Below, piece after piece: positions 44,556 to 54,300 of a stretch of DNA of 64,000 bases (positions are counted from its first letter, which is position 1; every line of letters starts with the position of its first letter). Made by a program: the position numbers and the translations under genes. The notes beneath the pieces are model-generated. The model was not told the DNA's origin. It made no database searches and saw only the letters and a program-made list of their open reading frames with translations. Source of the stretch: MPNP01 sp026709725 (lineage in GTDB: Bacteria; Pseudomonadota; Alphaproteobacteria; Rhodobacterales; Rhodobacteraceae); contig OZ241384.1 of NCBI GenBank assembly GCA_965200805.1, positions 620,001-684,000 on the forward strand, written 5' to 3'.

Positions 44556-44648
44556 ATGGGAAATATCCAAACTGACCCACTACCTGACTTTGAGATCAGT
44601 GATGTTGCCGCATGGATCACGGAAGCAGAAAAGAGATCGCCTGTCCTA
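44556..44648 (+). pseudogene. Gene start truncated by the IS5 remnant
   Basis: ATG at 44556 begins MGNIQTDPLPDFEISDVAAW, then ITEAEKRSPVLG, and runs into the IS5-type relic at about 44648. Normal composition, unknown family. Confidence 0.4.
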
Positions 44649-45095
44649 GGCCGCATCCCCATTCAACGGCCTCGCCAGCGCCCGCAGCAGAGAACGGCTG
44701 ACAGCGCGCTGCACGGCCGCAAGAACGTTGCGGGCGGTCTTGCCCGTGCGCGACCCGACCCTTTGGGCCTCCCTGATCCTGCCGAAGAACCGCTCGATCC
44801 GGTTGCGTTCCCTGCAGAGCCTCCTGTCAAGGGGGCGGGGGTGCCTGCGGCGGGAACGGGAGGGGATGCTGGCCCGGGCGCCGTTCCCGCTCCGGGGTTG
44901 CAGCGGTTGAAGCCGGTCGACCAGGGACCGGAGCGCGCGGGGAGATCGCGCCGGGGAGTCCCGGTGCGCAGGACGAAGACGATGCCGTCCATGACCCCCC
45001 CCGCCGCCATGACCCTTCGGTCGTGGCGCCGGCGGGCCCCTGGCGTCTCCGGGGGCGGGGCGGGTGGAGGATGGCCCGCTCCCCGGTGATCATGT
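44648..45095 (-). pseudogene. IS5-family transposase remnant with internal deletion
   Basis: The N-terminal piece in one frame reads VMDGIVFVLRTGTPRRDLPA and RSGPWSTGFNRC (44.90-45.00 kb), the motif of IS5 transposases around residues 30-60. A C-terminal piece in another frame (44.65-44.81 kb) reads RNRIERFFGRIREAQRVGSR and ends RALARPLNGDAA. The middle with the catalytic aspartates is missing. So it is a defective insertion sequence. The C-terminal piece is nearly identical to the relic at 33.19-33.36 kb. Confidence 0.8.
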
Positions 45096-45144
45096 CATGG
45101 GGTCATGTCGTGACGGTGTCCGCGCATGAGGGTGTTCCCGCCTG

Positions 45145-45471
45145 ATGGCTTCCGGCCCGCAGGCGGGTCCGGGCGGTCCTGTCGATATGTGGGTGCACAG
45201 CCTAATGAATGCACCGCATTTTCGTGCGCAGCTCTCCCGGTTTCTGGATGGTGAGACCGCGGATGAGACTGTCCACAATCTCGATTGGCGGGATAAAGCA
45301 GCAGAGCGAATCCAATCGACGTTTCAATCTTTCCAGCCAGTTTCAACTGATGATCTGAAAAGAGAGGCTCAATCAAACATTCGGGATGACACACACCAAC
45401 CCTCAAAGCCGAAAGCGGCCGCATCCAATCGCAAGACAGACAACGGAAACGACTCCTACGACCCGTTTTGA
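45145..45471 (+). pseudogene. C-terminal fragment of an unknown protein
   Basis: About 95 codons of normal composition: LMNAPHFRAQLSRFLDGETA, NLDWRDKAAERIQSTFQSFQ, ending NDSYDPF. There is no good start, and the 5-prime side is IS5-relic and GC-rich sequence. It may be the surviving end of a larger gene. Confidence 0.35.
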
Positions 45472-45526
45472 TCTTCCAAATCCGTTCCGACCACCTTCAT
45501 CTGTCGATTGATGACAATCTGTCGCC

Positions 45527-45705
45527 TCATCCCTGCCATGTGCGGACGCGCCCTGAGTCAATATGCGTGAAATGGGGCGCCGGATAACGGCCGACCCCAC
45601 CGATCTCCAGATGCCGGGCCAGTCGTACCGTCTCCTCTGACGAAAAAGCATCAATCCGGAAATCCGCAGCCCGTCCGTATATGTGAAAGGAATCCGGGGC
45701 TGCGC
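45527..45705 (-). pseudogene. M15-type peptidase (DUF882) C-terminal fragment joined to repeat A5
   Basis: Minus strand reads FHIYGRAADFRIDAFSSEET, then VRLARHLEIGGVGRYP and HFTHIDSGRVRTWQG. HxxGxAxD and the late HIDxGxxRxW are conserved metal-ligand blocks of the M15/DUF882 peptidases that trim cell-wall peptides. The N-terminal part with the signal sequence is replaced by family A repeat A5, through which the frame remains open. So the gene has been cut by the repeat. Confidence 0.6.
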
Positions 45706-45707
45706 CG

Positions 45708-45868
45708 GGTGTGATCCTCGTATGGCTGACTCGGAAATCTGCATGTCCCTGATAGCAGGTGATCCGCCAAAATCGCATTGCGCCCCGATCAGCGATCTGG
45801 CGATGCATCAGCCCCGTTTCCCGAATGTCTCGCAGCAGCACCGATCCATACCGCCTCCCGGGCGATGA
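45708..45868 (-). repeat. Family A dispersed repeat, copy A5
   Basis: gtgatcctcgtatggctgac to accgatccataccgcctccc. Junction with the M15-type gene fragment at about 45.70 kb. Confidence 0.85.
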
Positions 45869-46079
45869 ATCCCCCCGATCTGTACGGTGAATTCCCTGGG
45901 CTTGTGAGCCGGAACAGGGTCGAGTGCTCCCCATCAAAAAAACCCTCCATACGGAGGACAACACAGGAGCACTCCGATGACACACCCGCAATCCACATCA
46001 CCCCTTGCCAGGACAAAAGAGGTCGCCACCCCAGGGGACCCCCCACCGATCGACAAGACACTCTTAACCCGTCCGCCGT

Positions 46080-46172
46080 CTCTGCTGATCTCTGTTGCAT
46101 TCCGATCTGCATGACGCGGAACGGTATGGCATGAGATCAGAGGGGAGTCAGGTGTGTGTTGTCGATAGGGCC
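46080..46172 (+). repeat. Family C dispersed repeat, copy C3
   Basis: tctctgctgatctctgttgc to gtgtgttgtcgataggg. Matches C1 and C2. Confidence 0.8.
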
Positions 46173-46550
46173 GTGCCCGGTCCCGGCCCTTCCTCTGTGA
46201 TGATCCCCGGGGATCTGTCCGGGACCCGGAAGTGGACAGGCTGCGGGCTGCGCTTGACCGTGATCCGGTGACAGCCCGTCCCGGATGCGGATGGAGGGGC
46301 GCAGGACTGCCGGGTTCGCCGCCGTGGCAATTCCCCCCTGATGATCATGACCCCCCGGCTCTCACAACCCCTGGCCATGATCACCGTTGGCCATGATATC
46401 TCCTGGTCTGTTCACGCACGGGCGCATCCGGCACGACCCTGCAGCAGTTCTGAAATCTTGTGCTGACATCCACCACCCCTCCTCTTTTCCAGGAAAGCTG
46501 CAACGGCGAGCAGGGACCTGTGGACTGGCGACCCGCTACGGACGATGCAC
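46173..46550. other. Intergenic, no gene seen
   Basis: Downstream side of rpoC. A gttggccatgat block repeats twice near 46.37-46.40 kb. Nothing else recognised. Confidence 0.5.
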
Positions 46551-46575
46551 GGGCAGGGATGAAGTTCCCTTGCCC
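46551..46575 (-). terminator. Hairpin downstream of rpoC
   Basis: gggcagggatgaagttccct followed by tgccc forms a GC-rich stem about 65 bases beyond the rpoC stop. There is no U-run after it, so it is a possible 3-prime structure rather than a proven intrinsic terminator. Confidence 0.4.
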
Positions 46576-46640
46576 ATCGATTCAATGACGGGGCAGGCGG
46601 CCTCCGTGATCAGGCTCATCGCAGGAAAACCATCGTCCTG

Positions 46641-49600
46641 TCAGTCCTCGTCCGTCCCGGAGTCGGGGTCCGGGCCATCGCCGGCCATGTCATCCCAATC
46701 GCCCGGCATATCAGGCGTGGATGTATCCGAATCACCTGACCCGAACAGGGCGTCGGCGAGAGACATGTCATCGTCCATCTCCATGCTGACATCCGGTGTG
46801 TCCTCATCGAGATCAGCCATCCCGTCATCACCACCGACAAGAGCGAGGCGCTGTTGCTCTTTTTCAAGACGAATCACCTCATCGCGTTCAGCCGCCAGAC
46901 GCTTGTACACGGCGGCTGACTGCCCGGTTCCGGCCGGAATCAGCTTGCCGACAATAACGCTTTCTTTCAGGCCCTTCAGCTTGTCCACCCGCCCCTGGAC
47001 AGCTGCGTCGGTCAGAACCCTGGTCGTTTCCTGGAAACTGGCCGCTGAGATGAATGATTTCGTTCCAAGGGCCGCCTTGCTGATGCCGAGGATCACCGGC
47101 ACCGACCGGGCTTCGCGCAGACCGCGCTCGCGGGCAGCCCGGTTGGTTTCCTCAATTTCCGTTCTGTCGACATTGTCGCCTTCCATGAATACGGTATCAC
47201 CCGGGTCGACGACCTGCTCCTTCTGGAGCATCTGGCGCAGGATCACTTCAATATGCTTGTTGTTGATTCGTGCTCCGGCTGATTCATAGACACTCTGCAC
47301 CTCGTCGATCATGAAATTGGTGAGAGCGTCTATACCCTTCGAGTCGAGTATGTTCTGGGGTTTTGGCGACCCATCGACCAGGAGATCGCCCCGGCGAACC
47401 TTGTCACCCTCCTGCACCGGCAGGTGGAACCCGTTCGGCACCCGGTACGTCTTGAGAATGACAGGCTCCCCGTCACTGTGTTCAATAATGTTCAGAATCC
47501 GCTTGGTCTTGTACTCCCGCCCAAAGGACACAATTCCATCGACTTCGGTCATGACCGCCTCATCCTTGGGGTTGCGGGCCTCGAACAACTCTTCAACCCT
47601 CCGCAGGCCGCCCGTGGTGATATCCCGTGTCTTGATCACGCGAACGGGAATGCGAACGATCTCATCGCCGGGATTGACACTGTCGCCTTCATTGATCCGA
47701 ATCGTGGCATCATTTGTCAGTTCGTGAACCATCGGATTTCCGCTCTCGTTGCGGACAGGGTCACCCGTCAGCGGATCCACGATGACAATCGCTGGCTTGA
47801 GAGCCTTGCGATCACGCCAGTCAAAGGCCTTGGCATCTCCTTCACCGGTCATGCCGGCCACAGGAGTCAGGTCATTGTCACCATCCGCATAGTCATAAAG
47901 CAGGTCACCGCTCATCACGAGCTGGCCATTGTCGACCTTGAGGACAGCTCGAACGGGTATATTGTGTGTGACAATCTCCTGGCCATGTCCATTGACGATA
48001 ACCATCAGCATCCCGGACCCGGTGGCCACCAGATTTCCCTTGCTGTTTCTGGCGAGTTCAGCATTTTCAAACCAAACGCGGCCACTCAGATCGGAACGGT
48101 TGGAGGATTGTCGGGTCGGAATCAGGCGGTCCGGCTTGCTGGCACCGCCCTTGGCATTGACGATCTTCTCGGTGAATCCCGTCTCCTGATTGGTTCGCTC
48201 CGTAATGGTCGTCCCCAGAATGAGATCAATGTGACGAATGAGGCCACCCTTTTCGGCAAAGACGCTCGTTGCATAAGGATCCCATTCGCACATGCGCTGG
48301 TCGTGGCTGATCGCCTGACCATCAGCAACGAGCAGGGTCGAGCCATAGGGCACCTTGTCGGTCGATTTCTGGCCATCCTGATCATCAAGGATATTGATCC
48401 GCATTGAGCGACTGACAACGATGGTTTTGCCATCCCGGCTCTCAATTGTCTGTGCGCCCTCAAACTGGACCCGGCCATCATACCTGGCCTCGACAAAGTA
48501 CTTTTCCGACGTTTTCTGGCCAAGGCCTCCGGTGTGGAAGGATCGCATGGTCAGCTGGGTGCCAGGCTCTCCGATTGACTGGGCCGCGACAATCCCGACG
48601 GCCTCACCGACATTCACCTTGGTCCCGCGCGCCAGATCACGACCATAGCACTGACCGCAAATTCCTTCATCCGCTTCGCAGGTCACGGGTGAACGCAGGG
48701 TTACACGCTGGACACCGTGCTGGGCGATTTTGCGCGCCAGCGGACCATCAATCATCGCACCTGCAGGTGCGAGCGTCTCGCCGCTCCCGGGGTCCAGAAC
48801 ATCCACAGCCGGAACACGCCCCTCAATGCGACCGGCAATACCGATGACGGGCACGCCATCAATCATCAGGGGTTTGACCGTAATGCCTTTCCGGGTTCCG
48901 CAATCGTCACTGCGGACGATACAATCCTGAGCGACATCCACGAGGCGGCGGGTGAAGTACCCGGCGAAAGCCGTCTTCAGTGCCGTGTCAGTAAGACCTT
49001 TGCGGGAGCCGCGTGCCAGATTGAAATACTCGGCGACATTCAACCCCTCCTTGAAGTTCGACACGATGGGTGTCTCAAGAATTTCTTCCGTTTTGCGGTT
49101 CGTCGTCTTTCTGTCACCCTTGGCAATAAGACCGCGCATCCCCGCAAGCTGCTTCATCTGGTCCCTTTTGCCCCGGGCACCCGAGTGCATCATCATGTAG
49201 ATTGAGTTTCGTTCCTGTTCCCTGCCATCGACGACATGCTGGCTCTTGATCTCACTCTCCATCAACTCCTGGATCTCATCGGTACAATCCGCCCAGGCCG
49301 CCACCGTCTTGTTGTACCGTTCCCGATCACTCATGAAACCATTGTTGTGATCATCGGCAAACTGGGCGACAGTCCTTCGTGTCGCATCAACGATCTGCTG
49401 CTTGCGGTCCGGCACAGGCATGTCATTCTTGCTGAACGAAATGCCGGCATTGCAGGACTCGCGGAATCCGATTTCCATGATGTGGTCACAGAAAATGACC
49501 GATTCCTTCTGTCCGCAGTGACGGTAGACCGTGTCGATGACCTCCTGGACTTCATTCTTGCCCAGTTCCCGGTTGATGAGATCGAAGGAAATCTTCTCAT

Positions 49601-51362
49601 TGACGGGCAAATGGTCCGACAGCAGGATGCGACCGGGCGTGGTCTCCTTCCACCTCTCCCTGTCCGAAAGATCCGGATATCTGTCCCGATCAAGCCGGAA
49701 ACGGACGATCGTGTGCAAATGAACGACCTTGGAGGTCAGTGCATGTTCGACCTCCTCAAACGATGTGAAGCACCGACCCTCGCCAGGCATCCCGTCGCGC
49801 GCCAGGCTGACATAGTACAGTCCAAGGATCATATCCTGCGATGGAACAATGATCGGCTCTCCATTGGCAGGCGAGAGGACGTTGTTCGTTGACATCATCA
49901 GGACACGGGATTCGAGCTGGGCATCAAGCGAGAGCGGAACATGCACCGCCATCTGGTCTCCGTCAAAATCGGCATTGAAAGCCGAGCAGACGAGCGGATG
50001 CAATTGCATCGCCTTCCCCTCAACAAGGACCGGCTCAAAGGCCTGAATACCCAGGCGGTGCAGGGTTGGCGCCCGATTCAGGAGTACAGGGTGTTCACGA
50101 ATAACCTCATCGAGAATATCCCACACGACGGTCGATTCCTTCTCAACCTCCCGCTTTGCATGTTTGACCGTTGTGCTGATCCCGCGCTGCTGAAGCTTGG
50201 AGATGATAAAGGGCTTGAAGAGCTCCTTGGCCATCTTCTTGGGAAGGCCGCACTGGTGCAATTTGAGTTCAGGTCCCGTCACGATGACGGTTCTGCCTGA
50301 AAAATCAACGCGCTTGCCAAGCAGATTCTGACGGAAGCGACCCTGCTTGCCCTTGAGCATATGGCTCAGGGATTTGAGAGGGCGTTTGTTGGTGGCGCTC
50401 GTGATCTCCCTGCCACGTCGACCATTATCAAAGAGCGCATCGACGGATTCCTGCAGCATGCGTTTTTCATTGCGCAGGATGATGTCAGGGGCATTCAGTT
50501 CAATGAGCTTCTTGAGCCGGTTGTTGCGATTGATGACCCGTCGGTAGAGATCGTTGAGATCGGAGGTGGCAAATCTGCCGCCATCAAGTGGAACAAGGGG
50601 CCGCAACTCGGGCGGAATCACCGGCAGAACCTTGAGAATCATCCACTCCGGCCGGTTGCCGGACCCCAGAAAATCCATGACCAGTTTGAGGCGTTTCTTG
50701 ATATCCTTGCTTCTCTGCTGACTTTTGGTGGTGGTCAGCTCTTCGCGCAGGAGTTCCTCTTCTGCCTCAAGGTTGATGGCCTCGAGCATTGTCTGGATCG
50801 CCTCGGCCCCGGTCCCGTAGGTAAATTCCTGCTCACCATGCGTTTCAATGGCCTCTCGCAGTTGCTCCTCATCAAGGAGCGCCCCGGTCTTCAAGTCCTC
50901 AACAAACCCGGGATCAATGACAACAAACCGGTCAAAATAGAGAACGCTCTCAACATCCTTGAGCTTCATGTCAAGCAGCGTCCCGATCCGACTTGGCAGG
51001 AGTTTGAGGAACCAGATGTGGGCAACCGGGGCGGCGAGTGTGATATGCCCCATACGTTCGCGGCGCGCTGCCTGCTCAATCACCTCGACGCCACATTTTT
51101 CGCAGGTGATGCCCCGATTCTTCATGCGCTTGTATTTGCCGCACAGGCATTCAAAGTCCTTGATTGGGCCAAAGATCTTGGCACAGAACAACCCATCCCG
51201 TTCCGGCTTGAACGAACGGTAGTTGATCGTCTCCGGTTTCTTTACCTCACCGTAGGACCAGGACAGAATCTTTTCGGGCGAAGCCAGGGAAATCTTGATT
51301 TCATCACAGACCTCAGGCTGGCGATGTCCTCGAAAGAACGGGAAAGGACCGTCATAGTTCAT
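46641..51362 (-). CDS. rpoC: RNA polymerase beta-prime subunit
   Basis: 1573 residues, longer than the roughly 1400 usual in Alphaproteobacteria. Zinc site 1 is CLCGKYKRMKNRGITCEKCG near 72; the catalytic NADFDGDQMAVHVP is near 465. The bridge helix near 790-805 reads TALKTAFAGYFTRRLVDVAQ, where most bacteria have A-D/N-S/A-G-Y-L. Zinc site 2 is CGTRKG and CEADEGICGQCYG, and the trigger loop has LTMRSFHTGG with the catalytic His. The surplus is mainly in the 930-1200 sandwich-barrel (SI3) region and in an acidic Asp-rich C-terminal tail after about residue 1510. The start overlaps the rpoB stop by 11 bases. It is the last gene of the cluster. Confidence 0.97.
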   Translation of the reverse strand: MNYDGPFPFFRGHRQPEVCDEIKISLASPEKILSWSYGEVKKPETINYRSFKPERDGLFCAKIFGPIKDFECLCGKYKRMKNRGITCEKCGVEVIEQAARRERMGHITLAAPVAHIWFLKLLPSRIGTLLDMKLKDVESVLYFDRFVVIDPGFVEDLKTGALLDEEQLREAIETHGEQEFTYGTGAEAIQTMLEAINLEAEEELLREELTTTKSQQRSKDIKKRLKLVMDFLGSGNRPEWMILKVLPVIPPELRPLVPLDGGRFATSDLNDLYRRVINRNNRLKKLIELNAPDIILRNEKRMLQESVDALFDNGRRGREITSATNKRPLKSLSHMLKGKQGRFRQNLLGKRVDFSGRTVIVTGPELKLHQCGLPKKMAKELFKPFIISKLQQRGISTTVKHAKREVEKESTVVWDILDEVIREHPVLLNRAPTLHRLGIQAFEPVLVEGKAMQLHPLVCSAFNADFDGDQMAVHVPLSLDAQLESRVLMMSTNNVLSPANGEPIIVPSQDMILGLYYVSLARDGMPGEGRCFTSFEEVEHALTSKVVHLHTIVRFRLDRDRYPDLSDRERWKETTPGRILLSDHLPVNEKISFDLINRELGKNEVQEVIDTVYRHCGQKESVIFCDHIMEIGFRESCNAGISFSKNDMPVPDRKQQIVDATRRTVAQFADDHNNGFMSDRERYNKTVAAWADCTDEIQELMESEIKSQHVVDGREQERNSIYMMMHSGARGKRDQMKQLAGMRGLIAKGDRKTTNRKTEEILETPIVSNFKEGLNVAEYFNLARGSRKGLTDTALKTAFAGYFTRRLVDVAQDCIVRSDDCGTRKGITVKPLMIDGVPVIGIAGRIEGRVPAVDVLDPGSGETLAPAGAMIDGPLARKIAQHGVQRVTLRSPVTCEADEGICGQCYGRDLARGTKVNVGEAVGIVAAQSIGEPGTQLTMRSFHTGGLGQKTSEKYFVEARYDGRVQFEGAQTIESRDGKTIVVSRSMRINILDDQDGQKSTDKVPYGSTLLVADGQAISHDQRMCEWDPYATSVFAEKGGLIRHIDLILGTTITERTNQETGFTEKIVNAKGGASKPDRLIPTRQSSNRSDLSGRVWFENAELARNSKGNLVATGSGMLMVIVNGHGQEIVTHNIPVRAVLKVDNGQLVMSGDLLYDYADGDNDLTPVAGMTGEGDAKAFDWRDRKALKPAIVIVDPLTGDPVRNESGNPMVHELTNDATIRINEGDSVNPGDEIVRIPVRVIKTRDITTGGLRRVEELFEARNPKDEAVMTEVDGIVSFGREYKTKRILNIIEHSDGEPVILKTYRVPNGFHLPVQEGDKVRRGDLLVDGSPKPQNILDSKGIDALTNFMIDEVQSVYESAGARINNKHIEVILRQMLQKEQVVDPGDTVFMEGDNVDRTEIEETNRAARERGLREARSVPVILGISKAALGTKSFISAASFQETTRVLTDAAVQGRVDKLKGLKESVIVGKLIPAGTGQSAAVYKRLAAERDEVIRLEKEQQRLALVGGDDGMADLDEDTPDVSMEMDDDMSLADALFGSGDSDTSTPDMPGDWDDMAGDGPDPDSGTDED

Positions 51363-54300
51363 CAGTTATGTCCTCAATTGCTAGGGTTTCCTGGGATGCA
51401 CGGCATTCCATGTTCAATCCCAGACCACGGATTTCCTTGAGCAGAACATTGAAGCTTTCCGGTCGACCGGGCCGGAATTCCGTTTCATTCTTGACGATGG
51501 CGTCATAGACCTTGGTTCGGCCCAGCGCATCATCGGATTTGACGGTGAGCATTTCCTGCAGGATATGCGCAGCACCATACGCTTCAAGAGCCCAGACCTC
51601 CATCTCACCAAACCGTTGACCGCCAAACTGGGATTTTCCGCCGAGCGGCTGCTGGGTCACAAGGCTGTAGGGGCCGGTTGATCGTGCATGGATCTTGTCA
51701 TCGACAAGATGATGAAGCTTCTGCATATACTTGGCTCCGATCGTAACGGGGCGGGCAAAGGCTTCACCTGTCATACCATCGTAGAGAACAACCTGACCGG
51801 ATTTATCAAATCCTGCGCGTTCCAGCGCCCGGTCAATATCGGCCTCGGTCGCACCATCGAAGACCGGTGAGGCGATGGGAATCCCGTTGCGAACACCGCG
51901 GGCAGCGACGATGATCTCGTCATCCGTCATGGTCCCGAGTCTGGACAGGTACTCCGGGTCATCCTCATAGGCAACCCTGAGAGCCTGTCGAACATCATCG
52001 GGCGCGGCATCCCCGCCCGCATCATAGGCCTGCAGGGCATCGTTGACGATCCTGCCAAGACCGAGCGATGCCAGACCCATATGCGTCTCAAGGATTTGTC
52101 CGACATTCATCCGTGATGGCACACCCAGAGGGTTGAGCAGAATGTCAACGGGTGTTCCATCTTCCAGGAACGGCATGTCTTCCATGGGGACAACCTTGGA
52201 GACGACACCCTTGTTTCCATGGCGGCCTGCCATTTTGTCGCCGGGCTGGAGTTTGCGCTTGACGGCAACATAGACCTTGACGATCTTGAGGACACCGGGG
52301 GGCAGATCATCAGCCCGGCGGATTTTCTCAATTTTGTTCCTGAAGCGTTCCTCCAGTGCTCCCATCAGATTCCTGAAGCGTGCATTGAGTGTCTCGCTGG
52401 CCCGCGCGGCGACATCATCCTTGAGAGCGATATCCCACCACAGATGCGGGTCAATCCTGTCGAGCATGGCATCCGTGACCATTTTTCCGGCCTGGATGGG
52501 CTTTGGTCCGCTGATCGCCTTCTTTCTGACCACATGGTCACGCAATCGCCCATAAATGCTCTGGCGCAGGGTGTTCCTCTCGTCCTCATACTCCCGCTCA
52601 AGCCTGGCAATGGCGTCTCGCTCAATCTGCATGGAGCGCTCATCCTTGGGAACGCCATGTCGATTAAAGACCCGGACATCAACCACAGTGCCGAAGTCGC
52701 CCGGCGGCAGGCGCAATGAGGTGTCACGGACATCGGCAGCTTTTTCACCAAAGATCGCCCGCAGGAGTTTCTCTTCCGGAGACATTGGCGATTCACTCTT
52801 CGGTGTAATCTTGCCAACCAGAATATCGCCACTGTCAACCTCGGCTCCGATATAGGCAATTCCGGCTTCATCAAGATGCCGCAGGGCTTCCTCTCCGACA
52901 TTGGGAATATCGCGCGTGATGGTGTCAGGGCCGAGTTTCGTATCCCTTGCCGTAACCGTGTATTCCTCGATGTGGACGGAGGTAAAGACATCGTCACGGA
53001 CCAGTCTTTCCGACACAAGGATCGAATCTTCGTAGTTGTACCCGTTCCAGGGCATAAAGGCGACCAGCGCATTGCGGCCGAGTGCCAGCTCGCCAAGTTC
53101 AGTCGATGGCCCGTCGGCAATCACCTCACCCGCCGCAATGTCATCGCCGATGTTGACCAGGGGGCGCTGGTTGATGCATGTGTTCTGGTTTGAACGCTGA
53201 AACTTGCCCAGAAGATATGTGTCGACACCCGGATCATCCGATGCCATCTCCTCTGTCACCCGGATCACGATCCTGGTGGCATCAACCTGTTCGATGACGC
53301 CCGCCCGCCTTGCGACGATGGCCGCCCCCGAGTCTCTTGCAACATCACGCTCAATGCCGGTTCCCACAAGCGGTGCCTCAGCCTGCAGCAGAGGGACAGC
53401 CTGACGCTGCATATTGGAACCCATAAGTGCACGACTGGCATCATCGTGCTCCAGAAAGGGGATCAGGGCCGCCGCAACGGATACGAGCTGTTTGGGCGAC
53501 ACATCGATCAGTTCAACCGCATCGCGCCTGTCAAGCTTGAACTCGTCCTTGGTGCGCACCGATACAAGGTCATTGATGAACCTGCCTGCATTATCAATGC
53601 TGGCATTGGCCTGAGCGATCACCTTGTTCTCTTCGACATCGGCTGTGACGTAGTGATACTCGTCTGTAACCGTCTCATTGTCCACCGTCCGATAGGGGGT
53701 TTCGATGAACCCGTATTCATTGATCCTGGCGAAAATCGCCAGAGAATTGATAAGGCCGATATTCTGTCCCTCCGGGGTTTCAATGGGACAGATGCGACCA
53801 TATTGCGTTCGATGGACATCGCGAACCTCATAGACGGCCCGGAGTGTGCTCCCCCCTGCGGAACCACCGGGACCAAGGGCAGTCAGGCGGCGCTTGTGTG
53901 TGATTTCGGCGAGCGGGTTGGTCTGGTCCATGAACTGCGAGAGCTGTGAGGTGCCGAAGAACTCCCTGATGATGCCGCTCAACGGTCTTGGATTGACCAG
54001 GTCCTGAGGCATTTTCTTGTCAATTTCCTCTGATGCCATCCTCTCACGAATTGCCCGCTCAATGCGCACGAGGCCAATACGGCACTGAACTTCCATAAGT
54101 TCACCGACGGAACGGATCCGACGATTGCCGAGATGGTCGATATCATCGGTCAGTCCACGGCCATCACGCAGCTCGACAAGGTGTTTCAGGCACGCCAGAA
54201 TATCCTCCCGGGACAGTGTCCTCGCCGTTGCCGGCGCATCAAGGCCAAGCCGTGAATTCATCTTGACCCGTCCGACTACGGAAAGATCATAACGCTCCGG

